Shown: positions 34,329 through 43,384 of the stretch, in pieces | How the letters are laid out: the number at the start of each line of letters is the position of its first letter | Numbering within the stretch: position 1 is the stretch's first letter | Assembly: GCF_023072615.1 (NCBI RefSeq) | Contig: NZ_JAKNRW010000001.1 | Location: 420,686 to 484,685, forward strand | Reading direction: 5' to 3' | Source: Pseudomonas violetae | GTDB taxonomy: Bacteria > Pseudomonadota > Gammaproteobacteria > Pseudomonadales > Pseudomonadaceae | Length of the DNA: 64,000 nucleotides | Notes under the pieces: model-generated | Told to the model about the DNA's origin: nothing | Databases searched by the model: none | Seen by the model: the letters and a program-made list of their open reading frames with translations, nothing else | Program-made: the position numbers and the translations under genes

Positions 34329-34485
34329 GATGTCTACCTTCAATCAATTCAGTGGTGGGGTCATCGCCCCCGTAGATGTCTGGAATCTGATTAAAATTTT
34401 CAACCCACCTGGCGCGTGCCACCACCAGGAGTTCCAGTATTTTTTGTCAGGCGCTACCGGAGCCATCCGGATGAGGTAATGCAAA

Positions 34486-34509
34486 AGCCCCCGATTGGTG
34501 TCGGGGGCT
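34486..34509 (-). terminator. Terminator of the 64-aa gene
   Basis: Nine-base arms AGCCCCCGA and TCGGGGGCT around TTGGTG. The A-run lies on the left, so in minus orientation the hairpin is followed by TTTT: a proper intrinsic terminator for the gene ending at 34529. Confidence 0.8.
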
Positions 34510-34528
34510 CGCGTGTTTCTATAGCCGG

Positions 34529-34723
34529 TTACTTCAGGTCATGTTGATCCACGTAGCGCCCAGGCCCCAACTCGTGCTCTTTGCCGTTCCCGTTGGATTC
34601 AATGACGACAAACGTCTGATCAAGTCCATGAGTATCCCCCTCTAGATTTACCCCTACCGAAACGTTATGGCGCTCCAGCAGGTCGCGAAACTCGCGACGG
34701 AACACATCAACGTTGAATGTCAT
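34529..34723 (-). CDS. Small hypothetical protein
   Basis: 64 aa: MTFNVDVFRREFRDLLERHN and then VSVGVNLEGDTHGLDQTFVV. An N-terminal amphipathic helix and a beta-like remainder. Followed at once by a strong terminator, which supports it as a real small gene. Unknown. Confidence 0.5.
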   Translation of the reverse strand: MTFNVDVFRREFRDLLERHNVSVGVNLEGDTHGLDQTFVVIESNGNGKEHELGPGRYVDQHDLK

Positions 34724-34771
34724 ATTCTTAAGCCTCTTACCCAGTGTTGTTTCGAATGTGACTACATTTTC

Positions 34772-35050
34772 ATGGCGGTCAAAGCGTGCCAGAAGCCGAA
34801 TTCGATAACTTTCAACCTGGCGCAGACTGGGTTGGCCTCTTTAGCAATTGCCGCCCCCTTTACATCGGTATTCAGCACCCCTTGGCAGGTGCCGAGTCCC
34901 GTGCACGGGTTTCAATGCGGGCCCTGTGATGGAGGCATCTGCAGACCCGGTATGGCCCATTGCGCGTGTGAATCACCGAACCCCGGAAATTTGACTAAAC
35001 AGCTTCCGGCACGGCCCAAGCTCCCTGAATCTTGGTTGCAACCGAACTAA
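34772..35050 (+). CDS. Possible small cysteine-rich protein, low support
   Basis: 92 aa from ATG 34772, no good ribosome site. Contains a cysteine cluster (FQCGPCDGGICRPGMAHCAC). The upstream part of the frame is antisense to the gene at 34529. It may be a real small metal-binding protein or a chance frame. Confidence 0.3.
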   Translation: MAVKACQKPNSITFNLAQTGLASLAIAAPFTSVFSTPWQVPSPVHGFQCGPCDGGICRPGMAHCACESPNPGNLTKQLPARPKLPESWLQPN

Positions 35051-35065
35051 GCCAGGAGCAGGTCT

Positions 35066-35815
35066 ATGAAACAGCAACACAACAAACTCACCGCAGAGCA
35101 GATCGTTAACAACCTCGGCGACATTCGCGCGCCTTTCATCGCCGCAGAGATACAGGGGGATGCATTCAAGCCGGCGCGCCACCCTCTCTATCTCGAATAT
35201 GCAATGGAACTGCTTCGCCAGCTGTTGCCTGTGGCCGCGCTGGAGAAAGCCTATGTCGGTACCACGCTGGATCATACGCATGACATGCAAGACCACTTGG
35301 TCTGTAACCGGGCGGTCAATCTGATGTGCTCGATGGTGGACAAGGCCTTGTTTGAGCGTTTCAAGGCCGAGCACCCCAAAATGCCAAAGCAGCTGACAGC
35401 CAGAGAGTGGCCCACCTACATGATGCAAATGCGATTCAACGACTGGCACAGCGGTGTCCCGGTCTACCCGAGCGCCGCTAGTGGACTCGATAGCGCGACC
35501 CCACTGGACTTCATCTCCGAAGAACAGAGTGCAATGGCCCAAGCATCTCGCCTCGACGTCTCCGTTCTGGACCGTGACCCGTTTGATGTCGCTGTTGAGT
35601 TCAGTGGCAATGGCGACTTCACACCGGTCACCAGCACGCTGAGTTATGGCGAGGCAATGTCCCTGGCGTCCGGACTCAATATCTTGCGCGGGACAGGGCT
35701 CATCGCGCTCAAGCTCGCCCAGGTCGAAGAGGTCATTCGCTGCGCCGACCAACTTAAAGCGGCGAGACACACGGCACAGAACTGCACAAACACATCCCGT
35801 GCTGCCACCAACTAA
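35066..35815 (+). CDS. Hypothetical island protein
   Basis: 249 aa from ATG 35066 with AGGAGCAGG upstream. Helical N-terminal part (LTAEQIVNNLGDIRAPFIAA, LYLEYAMELLRQLLPVAALE), histidine-rich middle (TTLDHTHDMQDHLVCN), and C-terminal strands. The His cluster (H-x-H near residue 74) could bind metal. Not recognised. Next gene follows after 32 nt, probably an operon. Confidence 0.6.
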   Translation: MKQQHNKLTAEQIVNNLGDIRAPFIAAEIQGDAFKPARHPLYLEYAMELLRQLLPVAALEKAYVGTTLDHTHDMQDHLVCNRAVNLMCSMVDKALFERFKAEHPKMPKQLTAREWPTYMMQMRFNDWHSGVPVYPSAASGLDSATPLDFISEEQSAMAQASRLDVSVLDRDPFDVAVEFSGNGDFTPVTSTLSYGEAMSLASGLNILRGTGLIALKLAQVEEVIRCADQLKAARHTAQNCTNTSRAATN

Positions 35816-35847
35816 CCATTCGAAACAACGATCAGAAGGGAATGACC

Positions 35848-36159
35848 ATGATTCAGGCACCAAACATCAGCTCCAAAGCCGTCCACTCCAACCTGGCCGC
35901 CATCGCGGCGTGCATGGATGAACTGGCTATTCACATGGTTGAGTCTGCAGATACGCTGCGCAACTCGCCGGTTTCTGAAATCTCCGGCAACTCAATCGCC
36001 AAGACCGTCAGCGGTATGGAAGAACGTGCCCAGCAGATCCGCACCATCACTGCCGGGTTCCGGCAATCCGGAGACATCGCCATTTTCGATCAAGCCTGCA
36101 AGCTCGCCGGCTGGCACCCAAATCGCGAAGCACTGGAGATGCTTCAGGTTGCCCACTAA
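35848..36159 (+). CDS. Hypothetical helical protein
   Basis: 103 aa from ATG 35848, preferred over ATG 35842 because GAAGGG is then 6 nt away. Helices: HSNLAAIAACMDELAIHMVE, SIAKTVSGMEERAQQIRTI and the C-terminal REALEMLQVAH. Not recognised. Co-transcribed with the 249-aa gene. Confidence 0.55.
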   Translation: MIQAPNISSKAVHSNLAAIAACMDELAIHMVESADTLRNSPVSEISGNSIAKTVSGMEERAQQIRTITAGFRQSGDIAIFDQACKLAGWHPNREALEMLQVAH

Positions 36160-36365
36160 ACGTGGCCGGCTTTAATCGAAGGTATCGCCTGACGAGCGGC
36201 ACACGCCCATATCCCTCGCGGCTATCCATTACCCCTGATGCCCCTTCCGGGCACCCAGGGGATACCGAGCTTCAATTTGCGGTAGCGCCAGGCCAACCTT
36301 TTCGCTATATCTAATCAGAACATGGCCAAAAGGATTGGCTGGGGGCTTAGCTACCCAGCGTATAA

Positions 36366-36971
36366 ATGAGCAAGACCGACATACTCACAAGCATCGAGCT
36401 GGCCAAAGGGTTGGACATCGTTTCAGGTCTGGACTGGAGATTTGAATCCCGGAACGCCAGGCGTCGAGCTCGCCTCCACCTTGCGCTAATGCTCGGCACT
36501 GCAACCGCGACAGCCGTCAACCTTCATCCAGATTTTCAAAGTTCCTCGATTTGGGCGGCGATCGCCTTCTCCACAGTTCTCCTCGCGCGGTCGCTGTCGA
36601 CTGTTCGCTCAGCCCTTCGAAAAACCCAAGCGACGAAAGACGCTGCAAACCAGATCCAGTCATTGCTGCTCGATGACGTTCATGGCGACCAGGCATTCGC
36701 CTACAAGATCTCTGCCTTTCAACCCAAAATGAAGCTCCGGGTTGCGACTGTATCCAGAGACAACAGACTATGCGTACGCACCTACAGCGTCGCTCCAGGG
36801 GAACAGCCCCATTTGACTGTTGAGGAACGCCAGGTTTACGTAAAGGTTTGGCTCAGCAAAACGTTCGCCCAGCGGTGGACAGGCCTTACCACTGATCGCC
36901 TAATTTCAGTTCCACGCACTCGAACTCCTCATGTCCGCTTTGAACCGACTGGAACTAGTCCAGCAGAGTAA
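36366..36971 (+). CDS. Small membrane-associated protein, near the island edge
   Basis: 201 aa. Helices, then two likely transmembrane segments (about residues 37-55 and 60-80: LALMLGTATATAV, then AIAFSTVLLARSL), then a soluble C-terminal domain of about 110 residues with regular strands (KMKLRVATVSRDNRLCVRTY). Not recognised. Its 3' end lies about 100 nt from the junction with the truncated EAL gene, so the last residues could be from the joining sequence. Confidence 0.55.
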   Translation: MSKTDILTSIELAKGLDIVSGLDWRFESRNARRRARLHLALMLGTATATAVNLHPDFQSSSIWAAIAFSTVLLARSLSTVRSALRKTQATKDAANQIQSLLLDDVHGDQAFAYKISAFQPKMKLRVATVSRDNRLCVRTYSVAPGEQPHLTVEERQVYVKVWLSKTFAQRWTGLTTDRLISVPRTRTPHVRFEPTGTSPAE

Positions 36972-37074
36972 GAGTGAATGTGCCGCGCCCGCTTCTGGCA
37001 CTGGAAACGGAGTCCTAAGGTATGAGCACTTCCACAGGAGATGCTCATGTCCATACCATTCCGAGCTGGAGTCT

Positions 37075-38088
37075 GATGCTGAGGAAGCAGGCACTCAGGT
37101 TGAGCATATTGCCATCAACTTGTTGCAGGCGTTGCGTCAGCCCTACTTGGTCAGCGAGCATTATTTCCATAACAGTGCGAGCTTGGGCGTTGTGATGTTC
37201 AATGACGCTCATCACACGGTAGATGAGCTTATGCAGCATGCGGATTTATCCATGTACAACTCAAAGGCATTGGGTAAGAACGCTCTGAGTTTCTACGATC
37301 CACAGATGCAGGCAGTGGTGAGTTTACGCCTGCATCTAGAAGAGGATATTCGCCGTGGCTTGGCCTCTGGCGAGTTTGTCATTTATCTACAGCCACAGGC
37401 TGGTATGCATGGGCAACTAGAAGGTGCTGACGCCCTGGTGCGCTGGCAGCATCCCCAGCGTGGCTTGCTGGGGCCTGGCGTATTCATAGAGGTTGTCGAA
37501 CGCAGTGATCTTATTGAGCTGATGGATCTTGCAACCCTGCGCCAGGGCTGTGAACTACTTGTCCGCTGGGCAGAGCAACCGCAGAGCGCTGCTTTGAGCC
37601 TGTCAGTTAACATCAGCGCCCGACTGCTCTACAGGGATGACTTTATCGATCTGATCAGGCATCTACTGGATGAAACCCAAGCCAATCCGCAGCTTCTCAA
37701 GCTCGAAATAACCGAATCCCTATTGCTCACTGACAAGAACAAGGCAGTGATACGCATGCAGTCACTTCGCAAGATGGGTATTCGTTTTTCAATCGACGAT
37801 TTCGGTACCGGATACTCGTCAATGGCTTACCTACAACAGCTACCACTTGATCAGTTGAAGATCGACCAGTCATTTGTGCGTGACTTACCCCAAAACACAA
37901 GCAGTCTAGCCATTGTTCACGCCATCCTAGCCATGGCGCTCAGCCTAGATCTTGAAGTGATTGCCGAGGGAGTAGAGAGCCAGGCTCAGCGTGACGCCCT
38001 AAGTGATAGTGGCTGCAAGCACTTTCAAGGGTATTTTTTTGGCAAACCGGTTGCAGCAGAGGCCTTCGAGGCTACGGCCGCTAGATAA
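37075..38088 (+). pseudogene. GGDEF-EAL gene, 5' truncated
   Basis: The frame joins, near 37075, unrelated upstream sequence to the second half of a GGDEF domain (VEHIAINLLQALRQPYLV, then ASLGVVMF and the LMQHADLSMYNSKALGKN tail). A complete EAL domain follows: QPQAGMHGQLEGADALVRW, SVNISARLL, LEITES, SIDDFGTGYSSM, LKIDQSFVRD, EGVES. The motif that names EAL reads D-A-L here, a change at a metal ligand. All sensor and GGDEF-active-site parts are gone. EAL domains hydrolyse cyclic-di-GMP. Any expression would need a new start (for example GTG near 37319). Confidence 0.85.
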
Positions 38089-38279
38089 TAATTAAGCAGA
38101 AGTAGCTAAGAAAACGGGCTATATTTAGTCGCAGGAAAATCTCTGCGGATTCATTTTCTATCAGTGATAGCAATCTGACTTCAAATGCCAAGCAATACGT
38201 TAAAATGACGCCAAAATTCAGCCTGGCGTGCGTTAAGACGGCGTCATCTGTGGCATTTAAGGGAAGAGGCTTCACCCAA

Positions 38280-39110
38280 ATGGACGCCATTCAGCGTAAC
38301 CATGTCCAGCAAAAACCACATGAGAATCAAGCGGCGCCTGTCCTGCTTTATGCACATGGGTTTGGCTGCAATCAGGAAATGTGGGGGCACCTAACCCCCG
38401 AATTTACTGCAAGCCATCGACAAGTTCTATTCGACTACGTTGGCAGCGGTCAGTCTGATGCTCATGCATTCGATCCGTGCCGCTACAACTCGCTACAAGG
38501 TTACGTACAAGATGTAATTGATGTTTGCGAAGCGCTGTCTCTCAAGCGTGAGATCATCTTTGTTGGGCATTCGGTCAGTTGCAGTATCGGAATCCTTGCG
38601 TCCATAAAGCGTCCAGAACTCTTTTCCCAAATGATTCTGGTCGGGCCCTCACCCTGCTTTCTCAATGCTCCTCCAGACTATATGGGTGGCTTCGAAAGAG
38701 CGGATCCAGAAGGCCTGCTTGAGCTTATGGATCAAAACTATCTTGGCTGGGCTCAGTACTTTGCGCCCGTCGTGGCCGGTACAACGCGGACCCAGCCGCT
38801 GGCAACGAAACTTTCAAACAGCTTCTGCTCCACCGATCCAGTCATGGCGCGACTGTTCGCCGAGGTCACGTTCTTTTCGGATATACGTGATCAGCTACAG
38901 CACTGCACAACGCCTTGCCTGATCTTACAGCACCAAAATGATGCCTTGGCACCGCTACCCGTGGGTGACTATCTACATCAGCATTTAACCGGCAGCACCT
39001 TGGAAATACTTGAAGTCTCCGGACCCTGTGCTCATATGAGCCATCCAGACTTAGTCGCGGACAGCATGCGCAAATACCTATCAGGAAGAAACAGTCGTGT
39101 TCTACCTTGA
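38280..39110 (+). CDS. RsbQ-like alpha/beta hydrolase
   Basis: 276 aa from ATG 38280 (an earlier start at 38205 lacks a family match). HGFGCNQEMW (oxyanion region, residues 26-35), the nucleophile elbow VGHSVSC with Ser98, an Asp in QNDALAPLP near residue 218, and the catalytic His in GPCAHMSHPD near residue 251. The HGFGCdQxMW and DYVGSGQSD signatures place it with RsbQ and the strigolactone/karrikin-receptor-type hydrolases. In Bacillus, RsbQ acts with a PAS protein to signal energy stress. Here the next gene is a PAS-GGDEF protein, overlapping by 14 nt. It probably makes or binds the PAS ligand. Confidence 0.88.
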   Translation: MDAIQRNHVQQKPHENQAAPVLLYAHGFGCNQEMWGHLTPEFTASHRQVLFDYVGSGQSDAHAFDPCRYNSLQGYVQDVIDVCEALSLKREIIFVGHSVSCSIGILASIKRPELFSQMILVGPSPCFLNAPPDYMGGFERADPEGLLELMDQNYLGWAQYFAPVVAGTTRTQPLATKLSNSFCSTDPVMARLFAEVTFFSDIRDQLQHCTTPCLILQHQNDALAPLPVGDYLHQHLTGSTLEILEVSGPCAHMSHPDLVADSMRKYLSGRNSRVLP

Positions 39111-40092
39111 ACGATTGCCTTGCCCTGTTTTGGTGACAGATTGCAGTGGCCTCGTACTGCATACCAATCTCGATTTCAGAAATCTCGTGGGGCCAAGCGA
39201 GAGCGGCACAATGGATCGGTATTTCCCGCCAGCGAGCTGCATTTTCCTTCAAACACACGCATGGCCGTTGTTATTTAAAAATAGTGAGTTCAGTGAACTC
39301 TACATGCAGCTTTTGAGTGCAGACGGTCAGCGCATACCAGTTATGGCTAATGCTCGGGTGAGCGAGGTCAGAGGAAAGCGCGTTGTGATATGGCTATTCT
39401 TCGTAGCCAAGGAACGCCAACGTTTTGAGTCCGAACTACTTCAAGCTCGCCAACAGGCTCAGAATACTGCGTCCCAGCTGGCCGAGGTCAACCGTGAGCT
39501 TGTGCGTGCTTATGATCAACTCGCCGCATATACGGCTGAGGTAAAAACTGAAGCAGACCACTTAGCTCACTTGAGTCATACCGACCATTTAACAGGGCTC
39601 GGCAATCGCCGTGCACTTTTGCTACAAGTTGACCGCTGGATAAAAACGGCAAGCGACCAAGATGTTGGAAGCTTATTGTTGATTGATATCGACTTTTTCA
39701 AGCAGGTGAATGATCGATTGGGGCATGCAGAGGGGGATCGCGTGTTAGGCCATGTCTCGTCTCAGCTCCAAAAGAGCGCGCGGGCACAAGACTCGGTTGT
39801 CCGTTATGGCGGTGAAGAGTTTGTAGTTTGGCTGCCTTACTCTGATCGTCGGGGGGCAGAGCTTACTGCTCAAAGGCTACATGACCAGATTGCGCAAGCT
39901 CAAGTGAGTGACCAGCTGATTACTGTGAGCATCGGCCTAAGCACCCTAACACTTCAGAACCAAGGCACCAACAGATACTTGGAACGCTTGCTCATCGAAG
40001 CAGACACTGCCGTGTACGAAGCTAAATCTCGGGGCCGCAACCGCACGGTTTGTTTTGACGATTTATTAGGGCTACACAGTCAACCTGCCTAA
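39097..40092 (+). CDS. PAS-GGDEF diguanylate cyclase, partner of the RsbQ-like hydrolase
   Basis: 331 aa from GTG 39097 (AGGAAG upstream), overlapping the hydrolase gene. Residues 1-105 form a PAS domain of the type found in RsbP-like partners (LQTHAWPLLFKNSEF, then QLLSADGQRIPVMANARV). Residues about 106-160 form a coiled coil (QARQQAQNTASQLAEVNREL). GGDEF from about 161: TDHLTGLGNRRALL, metal ligands at IDIDFF, and the active motif GGEEF at 238-242. An intact inhibitory I-site RxxD (R229, D232) stands five residues before it. So it should be an active, product-inhibited cyclase making cyclic-di-GMP. Confidence 0.93.
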   Translation: MFYLERLPCPVLVTDCSGLVLHTNLDFRNLVGPSESGTMDRYFPPASCIFLQTHAWPLLFKNSEFSELYMQLLSADGQRIPVMANARVSEVRGKRVVIWLFFVAKERQRFESELLQARQQAQNTASQLAEVNRELVRAYDQLAAYTAEVKTEADHLAHLSHTDHLTGLGNRRALLLQVDRWIKTASDQDVGSLLLIDIDFFKQVNDRLGHAEGDRVLGHVSSQLQKSARAQDSVVRYGGEEFVVWLPYSDRRGAELTAQRLHDQIAQAQVSDQLITVSIGLSTLTLQNQGTNRYLERLLIEADTAVYEAKSRGRNRTVCFDDLLGLHSQPA

Positions 40093-40911
40093 GACGAGCC
40101 TGGAAAGAGGTTTCGGGTACTAAGCGCCATACCGCAATCGCTACATGTGGACGTATAAGGCATCTTCGACCTCGACTTCTTAAACGAAAGCACGCGCATC
40201 CTCGGTGTCTTGCCCAGGACAGTCCCTTTTTCGCCTTTCTTAAAAACTCGAGTATTCACCAGCCGTTCACCGTACCCAAGGAAAATGAAGACTTCCAGGT
40301 CCTCGACCTCGAACATACCCTCAATTCACTGGAGCCAAAGATATCAGCACTGCCTGCCAGCTTGTGTAGGTGATCGCACAGCTCAGTTAAACGTTTCAGT
40401 TGCGCGCTCGGATCGACGCATAAATTAATTGTAACGCCTTAAATGCCAGTTATGCTGGACACCCAGATTGGTATCTTCTGTGCTTCACGCAACCAACGGA
40501 GAGATCAGCATATGGAAAGCGTTGGCATCGACCAGAACACTAATATCTTGGCGGCCAGTATATTGGATTAATACCACTGTCCGGAGCTCGACAACCTAAG
40601 ACTTGCCATAAGTAGTTTGTTAGATACTCGGGCCATCCCTTGTGATTCAGAACAACCGCCGCCAGGGCACTCCAGTCACGAACTGGGAGGTCTCATAGTT
40701 CAATGCACACAGCGGGCAAGCTAGAGCAACCGGCAATGCGATTAATGGCACGATTTTATGCAAACTGCTGGTGCGCACCTTTGAGTTGATTCGCTTGTGG
40801 TACCGCATCACTGACGACTCGACTCAAATAAAAAACGCAACGTCCTTAATGGACGCCGCGCAAACGCTCAACCAGTGTTCGCAGTTCCCGCCAGGCTGCG
40901 GCGGGTTGGCG
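40093..40911. other. About 820-bp gene-poor gap with one micro-ORF
   Basis: Between the GGDEF gene and the acyl-CoA dehydrogenase. A minus-strand frame 40089-40316 (75 codons, one CxxC) has no ribosome site and is not convincing. A 19-codon frame at 40512-40571 starting MESVGIDQNTN has a very good GGAGA 8 nt upstream; it may be the start of a lost gene or a leader peptide. The minus-strand terminator at 40829 is listed separately. No RNA gene recognised. Confidence 0.4.
40829..40855 (-). terminator. Terminator at the end of the catabolic cluster
   Basis: On the minus strand CGTCC, 5-nt loop, GGACG is followed by TTGCGTTTTTTATT. It lies 57-83 nt after the acyl-CoA dehydrogenase stop and so closes the whole minus-strand cluster. 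Confidence 0.85.
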
Positions 40912-42684
40912 TCAGAATTGCTCGGCGCGCAGGCCGTACAATGCGTCGCTGCCTGCGCGAATGCTGGCTTCCAGGGTCAGGATGCGCGGCAGCAGGCGGG
41001 CGAAGAAGAATTCGGCGGTGGCCAGCTTGGCGCTGTAAAACACTTCGTCTTCGCTGCACTTGGCCTGGGCCACGGCGGCCATGCGCGCCCACATCCAGGC
41101 GTAGGCGGTGTAGCCGAACAGGTGCAGGTACTCCATCGACGCTGCGCCGGTTTCGTGTGGGTTGCCCGCGGCACGTTCCTGCAGCCAGCTGCTGGTGCGT
41201 TCCAGGCGCTCAACGGCATCCAGCAGAGCGGCGGCATACGGCGCGTCGGGCTGCTCGGTGAAGCGGCGAATCTCCAGGGTGAACTGGCGCAGCGCGACGC
41301 GGCCATTGCCGATGATCTTGCGCCCGAGTAGGTCGAGGGCCTGAATGCCGTTGGTGCCTTCGTAGATCTGTGCGATACGCACGTCGCGCACCAGTTGCTC
41401 CTGGCCCCATTCGCGGATGTAACCGTGGCCGCCGAACACCTGTTGGCCATGGATGCAGCTGTCCAATCCCGTGTCGGTAAAGAACGCCTTGGCCACTGGC
41501 GTGAGCAAGGCCACCAGGGTTTCGGCTGTTTGGCGTTCGCTGTTGTCGTCGCTGAATTTGCTCAGGTCGAGCTGCTGGCCGACATAGCAGGCAAACGCGC
41601 GGCCGCCTTCGGTGAGGGCTTTCATGGTCAGCAGCATGCGCCGCACATCAGCGTGCACGATGATCGGGTCGGCGGCTTTGTCCTGGGCTTCTGGGCCAGT
41701 GGCGGCGCGGCTTTGCAGGCGCTCGCGGGCGTAGTCGCGGGCCGCCTGGTAGGAGGCTTCGGCGCAGCCAATGCCTTGGATACCGATAGACAGGCGTTCG
41801 TAGTTCATCATGGTGAACATCGCCGCCAGGCCTTTGTTCGGCTCGCCGATCAGGTAACCGGTGGCGCCGTCGAAGTTCATCACGCAGGTGGCCGAGGCCT
41901 TGATGCCCATCTTGTGTTCGATCGAGCCGCAGCTCAAGGCGTTGCGCGCGGCCAGGCTGCCGTCGGCATTGACCAGCACCTTGGGTACCAGAAACAGTGA
42001 GATACCGCGTGCGCCCGCCGGGGCGTCGGGCAGTTTGGCCAGCACCAGGTGGATGATGTTTTCGGTGAGGTCCTGCTCGCCGCCGGTGATAAATATCTTG
42101 CTGCCGCTGATCTGGTAGCTGCCGTCGGCTTTCGGTTCAGCCTTGGTGCGGATGATGCCCAGGTCGGTGCCGGCATGGGCTTCGGTCAGGCACATTGAGC
42201 CGGCCCAGCGGCCTTCGTACATCGGCGGCAGGTAGGTATTTTTCAGCTCTTCGCTGGCGTGCGCGTCGATGGCCAGGCACGCGCCGGAACTCAGCGCCGA
42301 ATACAGAGCGAAGCTGGAGCCGGCGGCGTAGAGCATCTCTTCAAATGCCACGGCGAGCATCTTGGGCATGCCCATGCCGCCGTAGGTTGGGTTGCCAGAC
42401 AGGCCGACCCAGCCGCCTTCAATGTAGGTGGCATAGGCTTCTTTGAAGCCTGCCGGGGTGCGTACATCGCCTGCAATCCATTGCGCGCCTTCTTCATCGC
42501 CGCTGCGGTTGAGCGGTGCGATCAGGCCGCCAGTCACCTTGGCGGCTTCTTCCAGAATGGCATCGGCAGTATCGGCGTCGACGGTTTCAGCCAGTACCGG
42601 CAGGCGAGCCCATAGGCTCGGGGCGTCGAACACTTCATGGAGGACGAAGCGCAGGTCGCGCAGCGGGGCGTTGTATTCAGGCAT
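40912..42684 (-). CDS. Acyl-CoA dehydrogenase with C-terminal domain (590-aa class)
   Basis: 590 aa, the long FadE5/DmdC-like class with an extra C-terminal domain. Order: N-terminal helix domain; FAD/substrate region CLTEAHAGTDLGIIRTKAE near residue 164; MNYERLSIGIQGIG near 292; catalytic glutamate region with IYEGTNGIQALDLLGRK near 430; then a C-terminal domain (TLEIRRFTEQPDAPYAAAL, YLHLFGYTAYAWMWARMA). It oxidises an acyl-CoA to the enoyl-CoA, electrons going to ETF. Last gene of the cluster, followed by a strong terminator. Which acyl-CoA is unknown; DmdC relatives act on 3-methylmercaptopropionyl-CoA. Confidence 0.9.
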   Translation of the reverse strand: MPEYNAPLRDLRFVLHEVFDAPSLWARLPVLAETVDADTADAILEEAAKVTGGLIAPLNRSGDEEGAQWIAGDVRTPAGFKEAYATYIEGGWVGLSGNPTYGGMGMPKMLAVAFEEMLYAAGSSFALYSALSSGACLAIDAHASEELKNTYLPPMYEGRWAGSMCLTEAHAGTDLGIIRTKAEPKADGSYQISGSKIFITGGEQDLTENIIHLVLAKLPDAPAGARGISLFLVPKVLVNADGSLAARNALSCGSIEHKMGIKASATCVMNFDGATGYLIGEPNKGLAAMFTMMNYERLSIGIQGIGCAEASYQAARDYARERLQSRAATGPEAQDKAADPIIVHADVRRMLLTMKALTEGGRAFACYVGQQLDLSKFSDDNSERQTAETLVALLTPVAKAFFTDTGLDSCIHGQQVFGGHGYIREWGQEQLVRDVRIAQIYEGTNGIQALDLLGRKIIGNGRVALRQFTLEIRRFTEQPDAPYAAALLDAVERLERTSSWLQERAAGNPHETGAASMEYLHLFGYTAYAWMWARMAAVAQAKCSEDEVFYSAKLATAEFFFARLLPRILTLEASIRAGSDALYGLRAEQF

Positions 42685-42737
42685 AAATACGGCTCATTAT
42701 TTTCTCGCATCAGGCGAGTGGGTGGTATGGGGTGGCC

Positions 42738-43163
42738 TTAGCTAGTTGATTTACCAGCTCCAGCACCAATTACTGCAATGGCCTCGATTTCAAACATCAA
42801 GTCGGGTAAAGCCAACGCGTTAACCTCAACAATGCTATCCGCCGGATAAGGCGGCCGAAAAAATCGACGGCGCAGCTCCACTACTTCAGGCAAGTGGCGC
42901 ATGTCAGTTAGAAACAGCGTGACCTTAACGACATCCTCCAGCCCTGATCCTCCAGCCTTGAGCACCCGCTCAAGGCTGGCAAAAGCACACTCGGCCTGCT
43001 GCCGGAAATCGCCCTGCCCGACTACGGCCCCCTCTTGATCCAAAGCAGCCTGCCCAGACACAAACAACCAGCCACCCACTGCAACCGCCTGGGAAATAGC
43101 GAAGGGTTCAAATGGATCTGGTTCGGTATACACACGCTGCATTCCTGCAATTCGAGGCTGCAT
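42738..43163 (-). CDS. RidA-family protein (second copy)
   Basis: 141 aa, slightly longer than the classic 130. VGGWLFVSGQAALDQEG near residue 30, VKVTLFLTDMRHLPEV near 80, and PYPADSIVEVNALALPDLMFEIEAIAVI near the end. The arginine that RidA uses on imines, in the 'paRtxv' motif, reads S-I-V here (PADSIVEVNAL), so classic deaminase activity is doubtful; similar paralogues act in ring cleavage and pyrimidine degradation. In the catabolic cluster, between the reductase and dehydrogenase genes. Confidence 0.8.
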   Translation of the reverse strand: MQPRIAGMQRVYTEPDPFEPFAISQAVAVGGWLFVSGQAALDQEGAVVGQGDFRQQAECAFASLERVLKAGGSGLEDVVKVTLFLTDMRHLPEVVELRRRFFRPPYPADSIVEVNALALPDLMFEIEAIAVIGAGAGKSTS

Positions 43164-43384
43164 AGCTTTCTCCTGCTAGACCATGAATCTGACTTAGGTT
43201 TCGTCAACACTGATAAGCCGCCTATTCCTAACGGCAAACATCGCTGACAACTACCTGCTGCGTGCTGCGCAGAGCGGACCAACATTGGGCAGTGCACTTA
43301 CGTGTGCGCAAATACATTGAACTGCTTTTAGCTGTCATACAAAACGCACTAATGTTCGAGAGCAATGGAGGGATGGGATAAAAG

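Noticed and set aside
34973..35863. 296-codon minus-strand frame opposite the 249-aa island gene
   Set aside because: No start signal; the plus-strand frame has a good AGGAG and a following gene at operon spacing.
40771..42000. Plus-strand frames opposite the acyl-CoA dehydrogenase
   Set aside because: Shadow frames; the minus-strand protein has full dehydrogenase motifs.
43164..43384. Second sigma-54 promoter before the RidA gene
   Set aside because: A GG-N10-GC pair exists on the minus strand, but the surrounding bases fit the consensus poorly; left out.
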